Shown: positions 1-4,897 of the stretch, one piece after another
Position numbering within the stretch: the first letter of the stretch is position 1
Layout of the letters: every line of letters starts with the position of its first letter
NCBI GenBank assembly: GCA_937958735.1
Contig: CALGNG010000230.1
Span: 1 to 5,358 of the forward strand
DNA from: an uncultured Aquimarina sp.
Lineage (GTDB): Bacteria; Bacteroidota; Bacteroidia; Flavobacteriales; Flavobacteriaceae
DNA: 5,358 nt
Reading direction: 5' to 3'
The notes under the pieces: model-generated
Told to the model about the DNA's origin: nothing
The model's database searches: none
The model's input: only the letters and a program-made list of their open reading frames with translations
Program-made: the position numbers and the translations under genes

Positions 1-686
1 ATTTCTATATCATTATAATTATCCCCAAAGGCTACGGCTTGGGAAATAGATATACTTTTATAAGTGTTGTTAAGTAGAAACTCTACCGCTGTTTTTTTAG
101 AAACAGATTTAGGTGATATTTCTATATAAGTGCTCTTAGAGCGATATATATGTAATTGGCTTTTAAAATTAGTTTCTAAATAAGCATATAAAGCTTCTAT
201 ATCGTCTACATTTCCCATACACATTATTTTATGGGCTCCTTTTTTTTCTTCCTTCCACTTAGAAACTACTTCTTTATTCCTATAAACCGTAGGAATTACT
301 TTGGTATTATTTTGTTCTCTTTTTGCCCAATAATCCATTTTTGGCACATACCAATCGTCGTTGTTATACAAACTGTAATGCAACTTTTCCGAAGTATTAT
401 ATTCTATTAACGCTTCTATAATATTGGTTGGAATTTCTAACGAAAAGGCTACGATATTATCTATAATAGCTAAAGCTCCGTTATAAGCTATAATAGGAAA
501 GTGTAAAATTTGAGCCATTTTTTGCAAATGCACCATTGCTTTAGGCATTCTAGCAGAAATTAGGATAACGGGTACGGTGTCTTTTATTCTTAAAAATTGA
601 TTAATTGTAGCTTTAGAGAGTACACGATTATCGTTTAGCAATGTACCATCTATATCAGAAAAAAGAATTTTTGGAGAACTACTCAT
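1..686 (-). CDS. Cof-type HAD-IIB family phosphatase, 3' end outside window
   Basis: Haloacid dehalogenase-type hydrolase that would remove phosphate from small phosphorylated metabolites (sugar phosphates, nucleotides or cofactor precursors) in the cytoplasm; the substrate cannot be read from sequence. I translated 228 codons by hand from the ATG at 686-684. All four HAD motifs are present: motif I SDIDGTLL with nucleophile D11 and acid/base D13, motif II ILISAR with S44, motif III around K197 (SVSKKTAV), and motif IV GDNYND with D222 and D226. Residues about 75-190 between motifs II and III form the C2-type cap typical of Cof/YbjI-like proteins. Family members are usually near 270 residues, so about 40 C-terminal residues lie beyond position 1. 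There is no clear Shine-Dalgarno; an ATG at 693-691 in another frame closes after four codons and was not used. The gene is preceded by a long gap with no gene on either strand. Family is confident, substrate unknown. Confidence 0.93.
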   Translation of the reverse strand, partial: MSSSPKILFSDIDGTLLNDNRVLSKATINQFLRIKDTVPVILISARMPKAMVHLQKMAQILHFPIIAYNGALAIIDNIVAFSLEIPTNIIEALIEYNTSEKLHYSLYNNDDWYVPKMDYWAKREQNNTKVIPTVYRNKEVVSKWKEEKKGAHKIMCMGNVDDIEALYAYLETNFKSQLHIYRSKSTYIEISPKSVSKKTAVEFLLNNTYKSISISQAVAFGDNYNDIE

Positions 687-696
687 TAATCATTTT

Positions 697-791
697 TTGA
701 GAGATTGCTCTCTACTTATTTGGTTTACATCTATATGGTAAACTTATTATTTTACGAAAATAGCACACATAAAGGAAGAGCAATCTTTTAA
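697..791. repeat. 15-bp inverted repeat (two G-U pairs as + RNA) around 65 nt
   Basis: The arms 697-711 (TTGAGAGATTGCTCT) and 777-791 (AGAGCAATCTTTTAA) pair along 15 positions: ten perfect pairs at 702-711/777-786, then five outer pairs of which two are G-U if the + strand is transcribed. The 65-nt interior holds a smaller hairpin, gtttac (723-728) with gtaaac (738-743). The gtaaa at 738-742 can alternatively pair with tttac at 751-755, so two inner folds compete. It lies just upstream of the HAD start codon. It could be a leader structure, a small RNA or the ends of a tiny decayed mobile element. The pairing is seen directly; the function is unknown. Confidence 0.5.
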
Positions 792-859
792 TCCTATTTT
801 TCTGTATTAAATCGAATAAATTAATTGAAAATTGTAATCTTTTTCCCAACTCGATTTAG

Positions 860-867
860 CAAATATA
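860..867 (-). promoter_or_regulatory. Possible -7 element (TATATTTG) for the HAD gene
   Basis: On the minus strand this octamer matches the Bacteroidota -7 consensus TAnnTTTG exactly. No TTTG -33 box is visible about 19 nt further upstream, so the match is half a promoter. If used, the HAD mRNA would carry a leader of roughly 165 nt that includes the inverted repeat at 697-791. In sequence this AT-rich, chance matches are expected. Confidence 0.25.
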
Positions 868-925
868 ATAATTTCGATAACTTATAGTAGTCACATTTTA
901 CACTTTTAGCTTTATATTTTGGATT

Positions 926-1057
926 TTATTGGGATTCATTTAAATTTATTTTTTGTATAAAGAGCTCAAGTGGCCATCTTTTTTGAATTGTTCTAAAAAA
1001 GATATAGCTGAAAATCCGACCTTTGGGTTCTACAAAGCAGGTAACACCATCTAAGTA
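926..1057 (-). other. Possible decayed coding remnant, transposase-like tail (tentative)
   Basis: A 43-codon open frame without an ATG, flanked by stops (TAA at 1060-1058 upstream, TAA at 928-926 at the end). Its middle reads QKRWPLELFIQKIN. That resembles the C-terminal part of IS4-family transposases, where a Y-(2)-R-(3)-E-(6)-K signature sits in a KRWxIELFF context; here R and E have the right spacing but Y is I and K is N. The opposite strand is also open over 944-1054 (ending FGFYKAGNTI before TAA), so the true frame is uncertain. No terminal repeats or target duplication are visible. It could be a scrap of an old insertion element, the tail of another lost gene, or chance. Confidence 0.2.
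976..1003. repeat. 9-bp perfect inverted repeat, 10-nt loop
   Basis: ATCTTTTTT (976-984) is the exact reverse complement of AAAAAAGAT (995-1003), with GAATTGTTCT between them. The stem is almost all A-T and neither strand shows a proper GC-rich stem followed by a U-tract, so it is a poor intrinsic terminator. It lies inside the coding-like island at 926-1057. The palindrome is real; a role is not shown. Confidence 0.4.
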
Positions 1058-1073
1058 TTAACGCATTTTAACA

Positions 1074-1102
1074 TTGTATTATTTATACTTTATATAATTT
1101 TG
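1074..1102 (+). promoter_or_regulatory. Bacteroidota-type promoter of the DUF2452 gene
   Basis: The octamer TAATTTTG at 1095-1102 fits the -7 consensus TAnnTTTG, and a TTG at 1074-1076 lies 18 nt upstream as a reduced -33 box. Transcription would begin near 1108-1109, only about ten bases before the ATG at 1118, giving a very short leader. The TTG at 1100-1102 that could be read as a start codon is the end of this -7 element and would lie upstream of the mRNA start. Confidence 0.6.
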
Positions 1103-1117
1103 AAAAAAATAAATTTT

Positions 1118-1516
1118 ATGAGTAAAAAGCCCGATAATGTAGTTTACGATGAAGATTTACAGGTCTACAATGCCAAATCTCTTGCTTTTGGCACTAATAT
1201 TACTGCTCCTAAAATAGAATTAACCGATATTTCTAACTGGAAAAACAATACAGTTAGTAAAGTAAATCATCTATTGAGTGCTCGTTTTGAAAATTTACAA
1301 GAGGAATACAAAAAACTACAGGAACAGTATGAGTATAATCAACTAATTTACGAAGCTAAATTTAACTTTGAACCTATTATTGGTAATACATACCATTTAT
1401 ACAAAAAGGCAGATAAAACTACTTTCCTATCTATTTTAGCTCCTAACGAGTGTAATTTCGATTACATAAAAAGTTTTAAACTTAATGTAGATCAAATTTG
1501 GGAAATCGTAAATTAA
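1118..1516 (+). CDS. DUF2452 domain-containing protein (function unknown)
   Basis: A cytoplasmic protein of 132 residues with no signal peptide or membrane segment, recognised as DUF2452. Family features are KPDNVVY near the N-terminus (4-10), FGTNITAPKI (24-33), WKNNTVSKVNH (41-51), a Glu/Lys/Gln-rich helix likely to form a coiled coil (about 55-78), then FEPIIGNTYHLY (84-95) and APNECNFDYIKSFKLN (108-123). The domain is common in Bacteroidota and a related one occurs in eukaryotes; some databases call it GTP-binding, but I see no P-loop. I chose ATG 1118 over the in-frame TTG at 1100 because that TTG lies in the promoter -7 element and the family normally starts just before KKPDNVVY. The upstream A-rich tract is typical of Bacteroidota starts without Shine-Dalgarno. 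The gene stands alone and converges on the M28 peptidase with a 17-bp gap. Family is confident; the role is unknown. Confidence 0.88.
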   Translation: MSKKPDNVVYDEDLQVYNAKSLAFGTNITAPKIELTDISNWKNNTVSKVNHLLSARFENLQEEYKKLQEQYEYNQLIYEAKFNFEPIIGNTYHLYKKADKTTFLSILAPNECNFDYIKSFKLNVDQIWEIVN

Positions 1517-1533
1517 ACCTCTATACTAAAAAT

Positions 1534-2571
1534 TTAATTTAACTGTAAACGTTCTTTTCTATTAGCTATTTCCCAAGCCGTCAAAAAAACATGCTCGCAT
1601 CGTTGTTTTAAAAGCGGAAAATCTATTTTATCTACCGTATCTGTTTTTTTGTGATAATCTGCATGTGTACCATTAAAATAAAATATAACAGGCACGTTAT
1701 TTTTAGCAAAATTATAATGGTCGCTACGGTAATAAAAACGGTTAGGATCGTTTTCGTCGTTAAAAGTATAATCAAAATCTAAGTTAGTATACTGCTTATT
1801 TATTTTTTCGTTTATCGCATGTAGCTGGTTACTTAATTTATCGCTCCCAATAATGTATAAATATTTTGGTTGTGCCGCATGTTTATCGTCTACACGTCCA
1901 ATCATATCTATATTTAGATCTGTTACGGTGTTTTGTAAAGGAAATATTGGATTTTCTGTATAATACCTAGATCCATACAGTCCTATTTCTTCTCCTACTA
2001 CATGTAAAAATAAAATACTGCGCTTTGGACTTTTACCGTCCTTTACAGCTTTTTGAAAGGCTTTAGCTATTTGCAAAATACCTATGGTACCCGAGCCGTC
2101 GTCGTCTGCTCCATTATTAATTTCTCCATTATCACTTATTCCTATATGGTCGTAATGTGCGGATATTACAACTATTTCCTCCGGTTTTTCTGTCCCTTTT
2201 ATATATGCCATTACGTTAACGGCATCGGTCTTGGACCTTCCATTAAAGTATTCTTTAGGAATGTTCTGAAAATAGTCTATACCCTTGGGGCTAGCTATAC
2301 CTAATTTTAGGTAAGCTTCTTTTAAGAAAATAGCCGCTTTACGTTGCCCCTCCTCTCCTGTTGCCCTACCTTCCATAGCATCGGCAGCAAAATAAGTAAG
2401 CTGCTCTTCTAGTTCTACTATAGATATTTGCTTTGTATAAGCTGTGGCTCCTTTACTTTCCAAGACCAGCTCTTGTCCTGCAGTAGCCTCTTGTGGTAAT
2501 ATATGTTTACTTAATTTACAGGAATTTATACTTAGTAGTACTGCAAATAATACGATACTTTTAGTCATCAT
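1534..2571 (-). CDS. M28 family zinc metallopeptidase, predicted lipoprotein
   Basis: A 345-residue exported peptidase, probably an aminopeptidase that trims peptides outside the cytoplasm. The N-terminus has a hydrophobic stretch (about 5-15) ending in INSC, a lipobox with Cys18 as the lipid-bearing residue, so the mature protein should be membrane-anchored. Residues 54-95 carry the usual M28 lead-in (YFAADAMEGRATGEEGQ). The co-catalytic zinc site is complete by comparison with Vibrio aminopeptidase: H139 and D141 in SAHYDH, bridging D156 in NNGADDDGSG, general base E194 and ligand E195 in GEEIGLYGS, D222 in NIDMIG, and H307 in DYHKKTDT. There is no room for a PA insertion before the zinc domain. 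Two adjacent ATGs (2571 and 2568) are possible starts. It converges with the DUF2452 gene and is divergent from the tRNA unit. Family and metal site are firm; substrate and exact membrane face are inferred. Confidence 0.95.
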   Translation of the reverse strand: MMTKSIVLFAVLLSINSCKLSKHILPQEATAGQELVLESKGATAYTKQISIVELEEQLTYFAADAMEGRATGEEGQRKAAIFLKEAYLKLGIASPKGIDYFQNIPKEYFNGRSKTDAVNVMAYIKGTEKPEEIVVISAHYDHIGISDNGEINNGADDDGSGTIGILQIAKAFQKAVKDGKSPKRSILFLHVVGEEIGLYGSRYYTENPIFPLQNTVTDLNIDMIGRVDDKHAAQPKYLYIIGSDKLSNQLHAINEKINKQYTNLDFDYTFNDENDPNRFYYRSDHYNFAKNNVPVIFYFNGTHADYHKKTDTVDKIDFPLLKQRCEHVFLTAWEIANRKERLQLN

Positions 2572-2594
2572 TGCTTTATAGTGTCTTAATACTT

Positions 2595-2602
2595 CAAAAA
2601 TA
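2595..2602 (-). promoter_or_regulatory. Candidate -7 element for the M28 peptidase gene
   Basis: Read on the minus strand this is TATTTTTG, an exact TAnnTTTG match, 23 nt upstream of the first ATG. Transcription would begin near 2588, giving a leader of roughly 17 nt. No TTTG -33 box is evident at the usual distance; the region upstream is an A/T run with a TTTAAAAG direct repeat. Confidence 0.45.
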
Positions 2603-2622
2603 ACATTTTTAAAGTATATTGA

Positions 2623-2640
2623 TTTAAAAGGGTTTAAAAG
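2623..2640. repeat. Direct repeat TTTAAAAG, 10-bp period
   Basis: TTTAAAAG occurs at 2623-2630 and 2633-2640, two copies in phase with one helical turn, upstream of the peptidase promoter and about 40 bp from the tRNA -33 box. It could be an A/T-rich promoter-boosting segment or a tandem binding site, but chance is plausible at this base composition. Confidence 0.25.
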
Positions 2641-2657
2641 ATTTTCTATTATTTATT

Positions 2658-2677
2658 ACATTTTTTTATAAAAATGT
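2658..2677. repeat. 8-bp palindrome abutting the tRNA promoter
   Basis: ACATTTTT (2658-2665) and AAAAATGT (2670-2677) are perfect inverted copies around TTAT. The right arm ends at the base before the -33 TTTG of the tRNA promoter (2678). The position suits an UP-like A/T element or a regulator site between the two divergent promoters. As a hairpin it would be weak. Confidence 0.35.
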
Positions 2678-2708
2678 TTTGCAGAACAAGAAAAGAGTCT
2701 TATATTTG
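2678..2708 (+). promoter_or_regulatory. Canonical Bacteroidota promoter of the tRNA-Ser unit
   Basis: A TTTG -33 box at 2678-2681 and TATATTTG, an exact TAnnTTTG -7 box, at 2701-2708 are separated by 19 nt, the preferred arrangement for the primary Bacteroidota sigma factor. Transcription should begin near 2714-2715, about 46 nt before the tRNA. This is the strongest promoter in the window, as expected for a stable RNA. Confidence 0.85.
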
Positions 2709-2714
2709 CACCCG

Positions 2715-2744
2715 CTTACAGGATACATTATTTGTATTAGTAAG
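2715..2744 (+). other. Predicted hairpin in the tRNA precursor 5' leader
   Basis: CTTAC (2715-2719) pairs with GTAAG (2740-2744), and inside it ATACA (2723-2727) pairs with TGTAT (2733-2737) around a TTATT loop. The two five-pair helices are separated by a small internal loop (AGG opposite TA). The fold would start at the predicted first transcribed base, leaving a 16-nt single-stranded linker before the tRNA where RNase P must cut. Probably a precursor structure; any function is inferred. Confidence 0.4.
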
Positions 2745-2760
2745 AAACGCAAAAGACACT

Positions 2761-2845
2761 GGAGAAATGGCAGAGTGGTCGAATGCGGCAGTCTTGAAAA
2801 CTGTTGAGGGTCACACCTCCGGGGGTTCGAATCCCTCTTTCTCCG
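2761..2845 (+). tRNA. tRNA-Ser (anticodon UGA)
   Basis: Type II tRNA of 85 nt that delivers serine to UCA and, by wobble, other UCN codons. The acceptor stem GGAGAAA (2761-2767) pairs fully with TTTCTCC (2838-2844), followed by discriminator G2845, the usual base for serine tRNAs. The anticodon stem 2788-2792/2800-2804 encloses loop CTTGAAA, placing TGA at 2795-2797. A long variable arm (about 2805-2820), characteristic of serine, precedes the T arm (stem 2821-2825/2833-2837, loop TTCGAAT). The 3' CCA is not encoded: GCAA follows the acceptor stem, so CCA must be added after trimming. The gene has its own promoter and terminator. A weak open frame crossing it is not a gene. Confidence 0.97.
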
Positions 2846-2846
2846 C

Positions 2847-2884
2847 AAAGCCTTGTAATCTTTCGATTTCAAGGCTTTTCTTTT
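2847..2884 (+). terminator. Intrinsic terminator of the tRNA-Ser unit
   Basis: AAAGCCTTG (2847-2855) and CAAGGCTTT (2870-2878) form a perfect nine-pair stem. An inner AATC/GATT helix (2857-2860 with 2865-2868) lies around a TTTC loop, and the T-rich tract TTTTCTTTT runs through 2876-2884. The stem begins two bases after the tRNA discriminator, so it forms the 3' trailer of the precursor. It should insulate the following methyltransferase gene from tRNA transcription. Confidence 0.88.
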
Positions 2885-2912
2885 ACAATTACAATTACTC
2901 CTTTTAAATGAG

Positions 2913-2920
2913 TAGTTTTG
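2913..2920 (+). promoter_or_regulatory. Candidate -7 element for the methyltransferase operon
   Basis: TAGTTTTG matches TAnnTTTG exactly and lies after the tRNA terminator, 47 nt before the ATG at 2968. Transcription would start near 2927, giving a leader of about 40 nt with a small CCAC/GTGG hairpin (2933-2936 with 2942-2945). No -33 TTTG is visible at the right distance, so it may be weak or mis-assigned. Confidence 0.4.
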
Positions 2921-2967
2921 ATATATTATAATCCACCCGTTGTGGTTCTCTTAAAGCCTACCTAATT

Positions 2968-4179
2968 ATGCGTCTTCATAGAAATTTAGTTTTTGCTGTT
3001 ATCGATTCGTTAAACGAAATTATTAACGACGAAAAATATGCCGATAAAATAGTTTCTAAAACTCTAAAGCGTGATAAACGATGGGGTTCTAGAGATAGAG
3101 GTTTTATTGCAGAAACTACTTACGAAATTATTAGATGGAAACGTTTATACTCGGAAATTGCCGATATCAAAGAACACTACTCTAGAGAAAACTTATTTAA
3201 AGTGTTTTGTGTTTGGGCTGTACTTAGAGGTATTGAATTACCCGATTGGAAACAATTTACAGGTACTCCTGCCCGAAGAATTAAGGGACGCTTTGACGAA
3301 CTTTCTAAAACTAGGAAGTTTAAAGAATCTATCCCAGATTGGATGGACGAGATTGGAGTTAAAGAATTAGGGGAAGCCGTTTGGACTAAAGAAATTAACG
3401 CTCTAAACACCCAAGCACCTGTAGTATTAAGAACCAACAGTCTTAAAGCTACACCTAAAGAAGTAAAGACTGCCCTAGGAGAGGAGGAAATACATGCCGA
3501 AGCGGTAAACAAGTATCCAGAAGCCTTAAAACTTACCGAACGTGCCAATGTGTTTAGTACCGATATTTTTAAAAAAGGATTTTTTGAAGTACAGGATGCC
3601 TCGTCCCAATTAGTAGCGCACTTTTTAGATGTTAAACCTGGCATGAAGGTTATAGACACCTGCGCTGGTGCTGGTGGAAAAACCTTACACATTGCTGCTC
3701 TTACCCAAAATAAAGGACAGATAGTGGCTATGGATATCTACCAAAACAAATTGTCCGAATTAAAACGCCGTGCACGTAGAGCTGGTGCCCACAATATCGA
3801 AACTAGACTAATAGAAAGCACAAAGGATATCAAAAAACTTTACGGTAAAGCGGATAGAGTTTTAATAGATGCGCCTTGTAGTGGTCTTGGTGTACTACGA
3901 AGAAATCCTGACGCTAAATGGAAATTACAACCCGATTTTTTAGATAAAATAAGAGCTACACAACAAGAGATTTTAACTAGTTATTCCAAAATGGTGAAGC
4001 CAGAAGGGAAATTAGTCTATGCAACTTGTTCTATTTTACCATCCGAAAATCAAGAACAAGTAGCCACATTCTTGAAATCTGAAGAGGGAGCTAACTTTGA
4101 ACTAGTGGAGGATCGAAAAATACTTTCTCATATTTCTGGTTACGATGGATTTTATATGGCTTTACTACAAAAAAAGTAG
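2968..4179 (+). CDS. rsmB: RsmB/NOP-family RNA (cytosine-5) methyltransferase
   Basis: A 403-residue SAM-dependent enzyme that methylates C5 of a cytosine in RNA; the best-known bacterial relative, RsmB (Sun/Fmu), acts on 16S rRNA C967. Residues 1 to about 130 correspond to the N-terminal NusB-like region, in a divergent Bacteroidota form. The Rossmann methyltransferase core follows: motif I DTCAGAGGK (230-238) binding SAM, motif II with D256, motif IV DAPCSGLG (301-308) with C304, and motif VI ATCSILPSENQ (352-362) with C354. By RsmB precedent C354 is the nucleophile and C304 aids product release. The C-terminal DGFYMA (393-398) is the family's closing motif, and no PUA domain is present. 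Tandem stops TAG-TAA end the frame. The ATG has no Shine-Dalgarno. The SanA-like gene follows after 12 nt and is probably co-transcribed. Family is certain; the exact RNA site in this organism is inferred. Confidence 0.94.
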   Translation: MRLHRNLVFAVIDSLNEIINDEKYADKIVSKTLKRDKRWGSRDRGFIAETTYEIIRWKRLYSEIADIKEHYSRENLFKVFCVWAVLRGIELPDWKQFTGTPARRIKGRFDELSKTRKFKESIPDWMDEIGVKELGEAVWTKEINALNTQAPVVLRTNSLKATPKEVKTALGEEEIHAEAVNKYPEALKLTERANVFSTDIFKKGFFEVQDASSQLVAHFLDVKPGMKVIDTCAGAGGKTLHIAALTQNKGQIVAMDIYQNKLSELKRRARRAGAHNIETRLIESTKDIKKLYGKADRVLIDAPCSGLGVLRRNPDAKWKLQPDFLDKIRATQQEILTSYSKMVKPEGKLVYATCSILPSENQEQVATFLKSEEGANFELVEDRKILSHISGYDGFYMALLQKK

Positions 4180-4191
4180 TAATTTCATATA

Positions 4192-4824
4192 ATGCTAAAA
4201 AAACTTTTTATAATTACAGGTAGCCTATTAGCTCTTTTACTAATAGTTATAGGCAGTGCTAATTATAATATAAGCGATTTTTCCAAAAACAAGTTGTATT
4301 CTAATAGCACTATAGTCCCATACAATAAGGTGGGACTACTCTTAGGCACTTCCAAATATGCTTCTAACGGCATCAATTTATATTATAAATACCGCGTACA
4401 AGCTGCGGTAACCCTATACAATAACAAAAAGATTAGCTACATACTTGTAAGCGGAGATAATAGCGACAAGTCCTATAACGAACCAAAAAAGATTAAAGAA
4501 GATCTAATTAAAGCTGGAATCCCTAAAGATCTAATTGTATTGGATTATGCCGGTTTTAGAACTTTAGATTCTGTAATACGGGCATCTAAAGTTTTTGGCG
4601 AAACCAACTTTACTATAATTTCCCAGCAATTCCATAATGAACGAGCTGTTTTCTTAGCTCATAAATTCGGAAACAATGCCATTGGCTTTAACGCCCAGTC
4701 TGTTAGTAAAAGTTATGGTTTTAAAGTACAATTTAGAGAATACTTTGCCAGAGTTAAAGTCTACCTAGATTTAATACTAAACGTACAACCTAAGTTTTTA
4801 GGTGATCCCATATCCATAGGATAA
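4192..4824 (+). CDS. sanA: SanA/YdcF-family (DUF218) membrane-anchored protein
   Basis: A 210-residue envelope protein of the ElyC/SanA/YdcF family. SanA of enteric bacteria is linked to the outer-envelope barrier (vancomycin exclusion at high temperature), but the reaction is not established. Residues 5-23 form one hydrophobic segment after MLKK, which should anchor the protein with its domain outside the cytoplasm. The DUF218 domain follows: VGLLLGTSKY (47-56), GINLYYKYRVQAAVTLY (60-76), YILVSGDN (83-90), then DYAGFRTLDSVIRA, TIISQQFHNERA and GFKVQFREYFARVK, and the closing QPKFLG. These conserved stretches match SanA more closely than YdcF. No separate promoter fits in the 12-nt gap after the methyltransferase gene, so shared transcription is likely. 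The 73-nt gap to the convergent tpx gene is A/T-rich and shows no strong terminator. Family is confident; function is inferred. Confidence 0.9.
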   Translation: MLKKLFIITGSLLALLLIVIGSANYNISDFSKNKLYSNSTIVPYNKVGLLLGTSKYASNGINLYYKYRVQAAVTLYNNKKISYILVSGDNSDKSYNEPKKIKEDLIKAGIPKDLIVLDYAGFRTLDSVIRASKVFGETNFTIISQQFHNERAVFLAHKFGNNAIGFNAQSVSKSYGFKVQFREYFARVKVYLDLILNVQPKFLGDPISIG

Positions 4825-4897
4825 ATTTTAACCAAAAAGAAACCGCCTAAAAATTAAATTTGATAGACAGTCTCTAATTATTTTTTATATTAAAAAA

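Larger units (their letters stand above)
687..1094. other. Gene-poor intergenic region of about 400 bp
   Basis: This gap separates the leftward HAD gene from the rightward DUF2452 gene and is long compared with the other gaps here. Most of it is very AT-rich with frequent stops in all frames; the longest ATG-started frame I noticed is 18 codons (735 onward). It contains a 15-bp inverted repeat (697-791), a possible leftward -7 element at 860-867, a 9-bp inverted repeat at 976-1003, and a less AT-rich island (about 955-1055) that is open on both strands. I see no tRNA, rRNA, CRISPR repeat or recognised riboswitch. Confidence 0.7.

Noticed and set aside
735..791. 18-codon ATG-started frame in the intergenic region
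   Set aside because: Too short, no start-site signal or recognisable peptide, and better explained as part of the inverted-repeat structure.
1013..1045. GGGTTCTAC segment looking like a tRNA T-arm
   Set aside because: It does not fit the GTTCRANYC loop, has no pairing stem and no acceptor or anticodon arm nearby.
2053..2304. 83-codon open frame on the + strand
   Set aside because: It lies wholly inside the M28 peptidase gene on the opposite strand, over its zinc-binding motifs, and resembles no family.
2674..2907. Open frames on both strands across the tRNA-Ser region
   Set aside because: They translate the promoter, tRNA and terminator; the RNA structure accounts for the sequence.
3071..3370. 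99-codon + strand frame overlapping the methyltransferase
   Set aside because: Out-of-frame shadow of the N-terminal region; the overlapping frame is a full-length RsmB/NOP protein.
3177..3692. 171-codon antisense open frame in the methyltransferase gene
   Set aside because: It is opposite a gene with all family motifs intact, has no family resemblance and no promoter; long antisense frames arise from codon bias.
4825..4897. Possible bidirectional terminator between the SanA-like gene and tpx
   Set aside because: The only inverted repeats are a 4-bp AGAC/GTCT palindrome with a one-base loop and imperfect A/T stems; no convincing terminator can be called.
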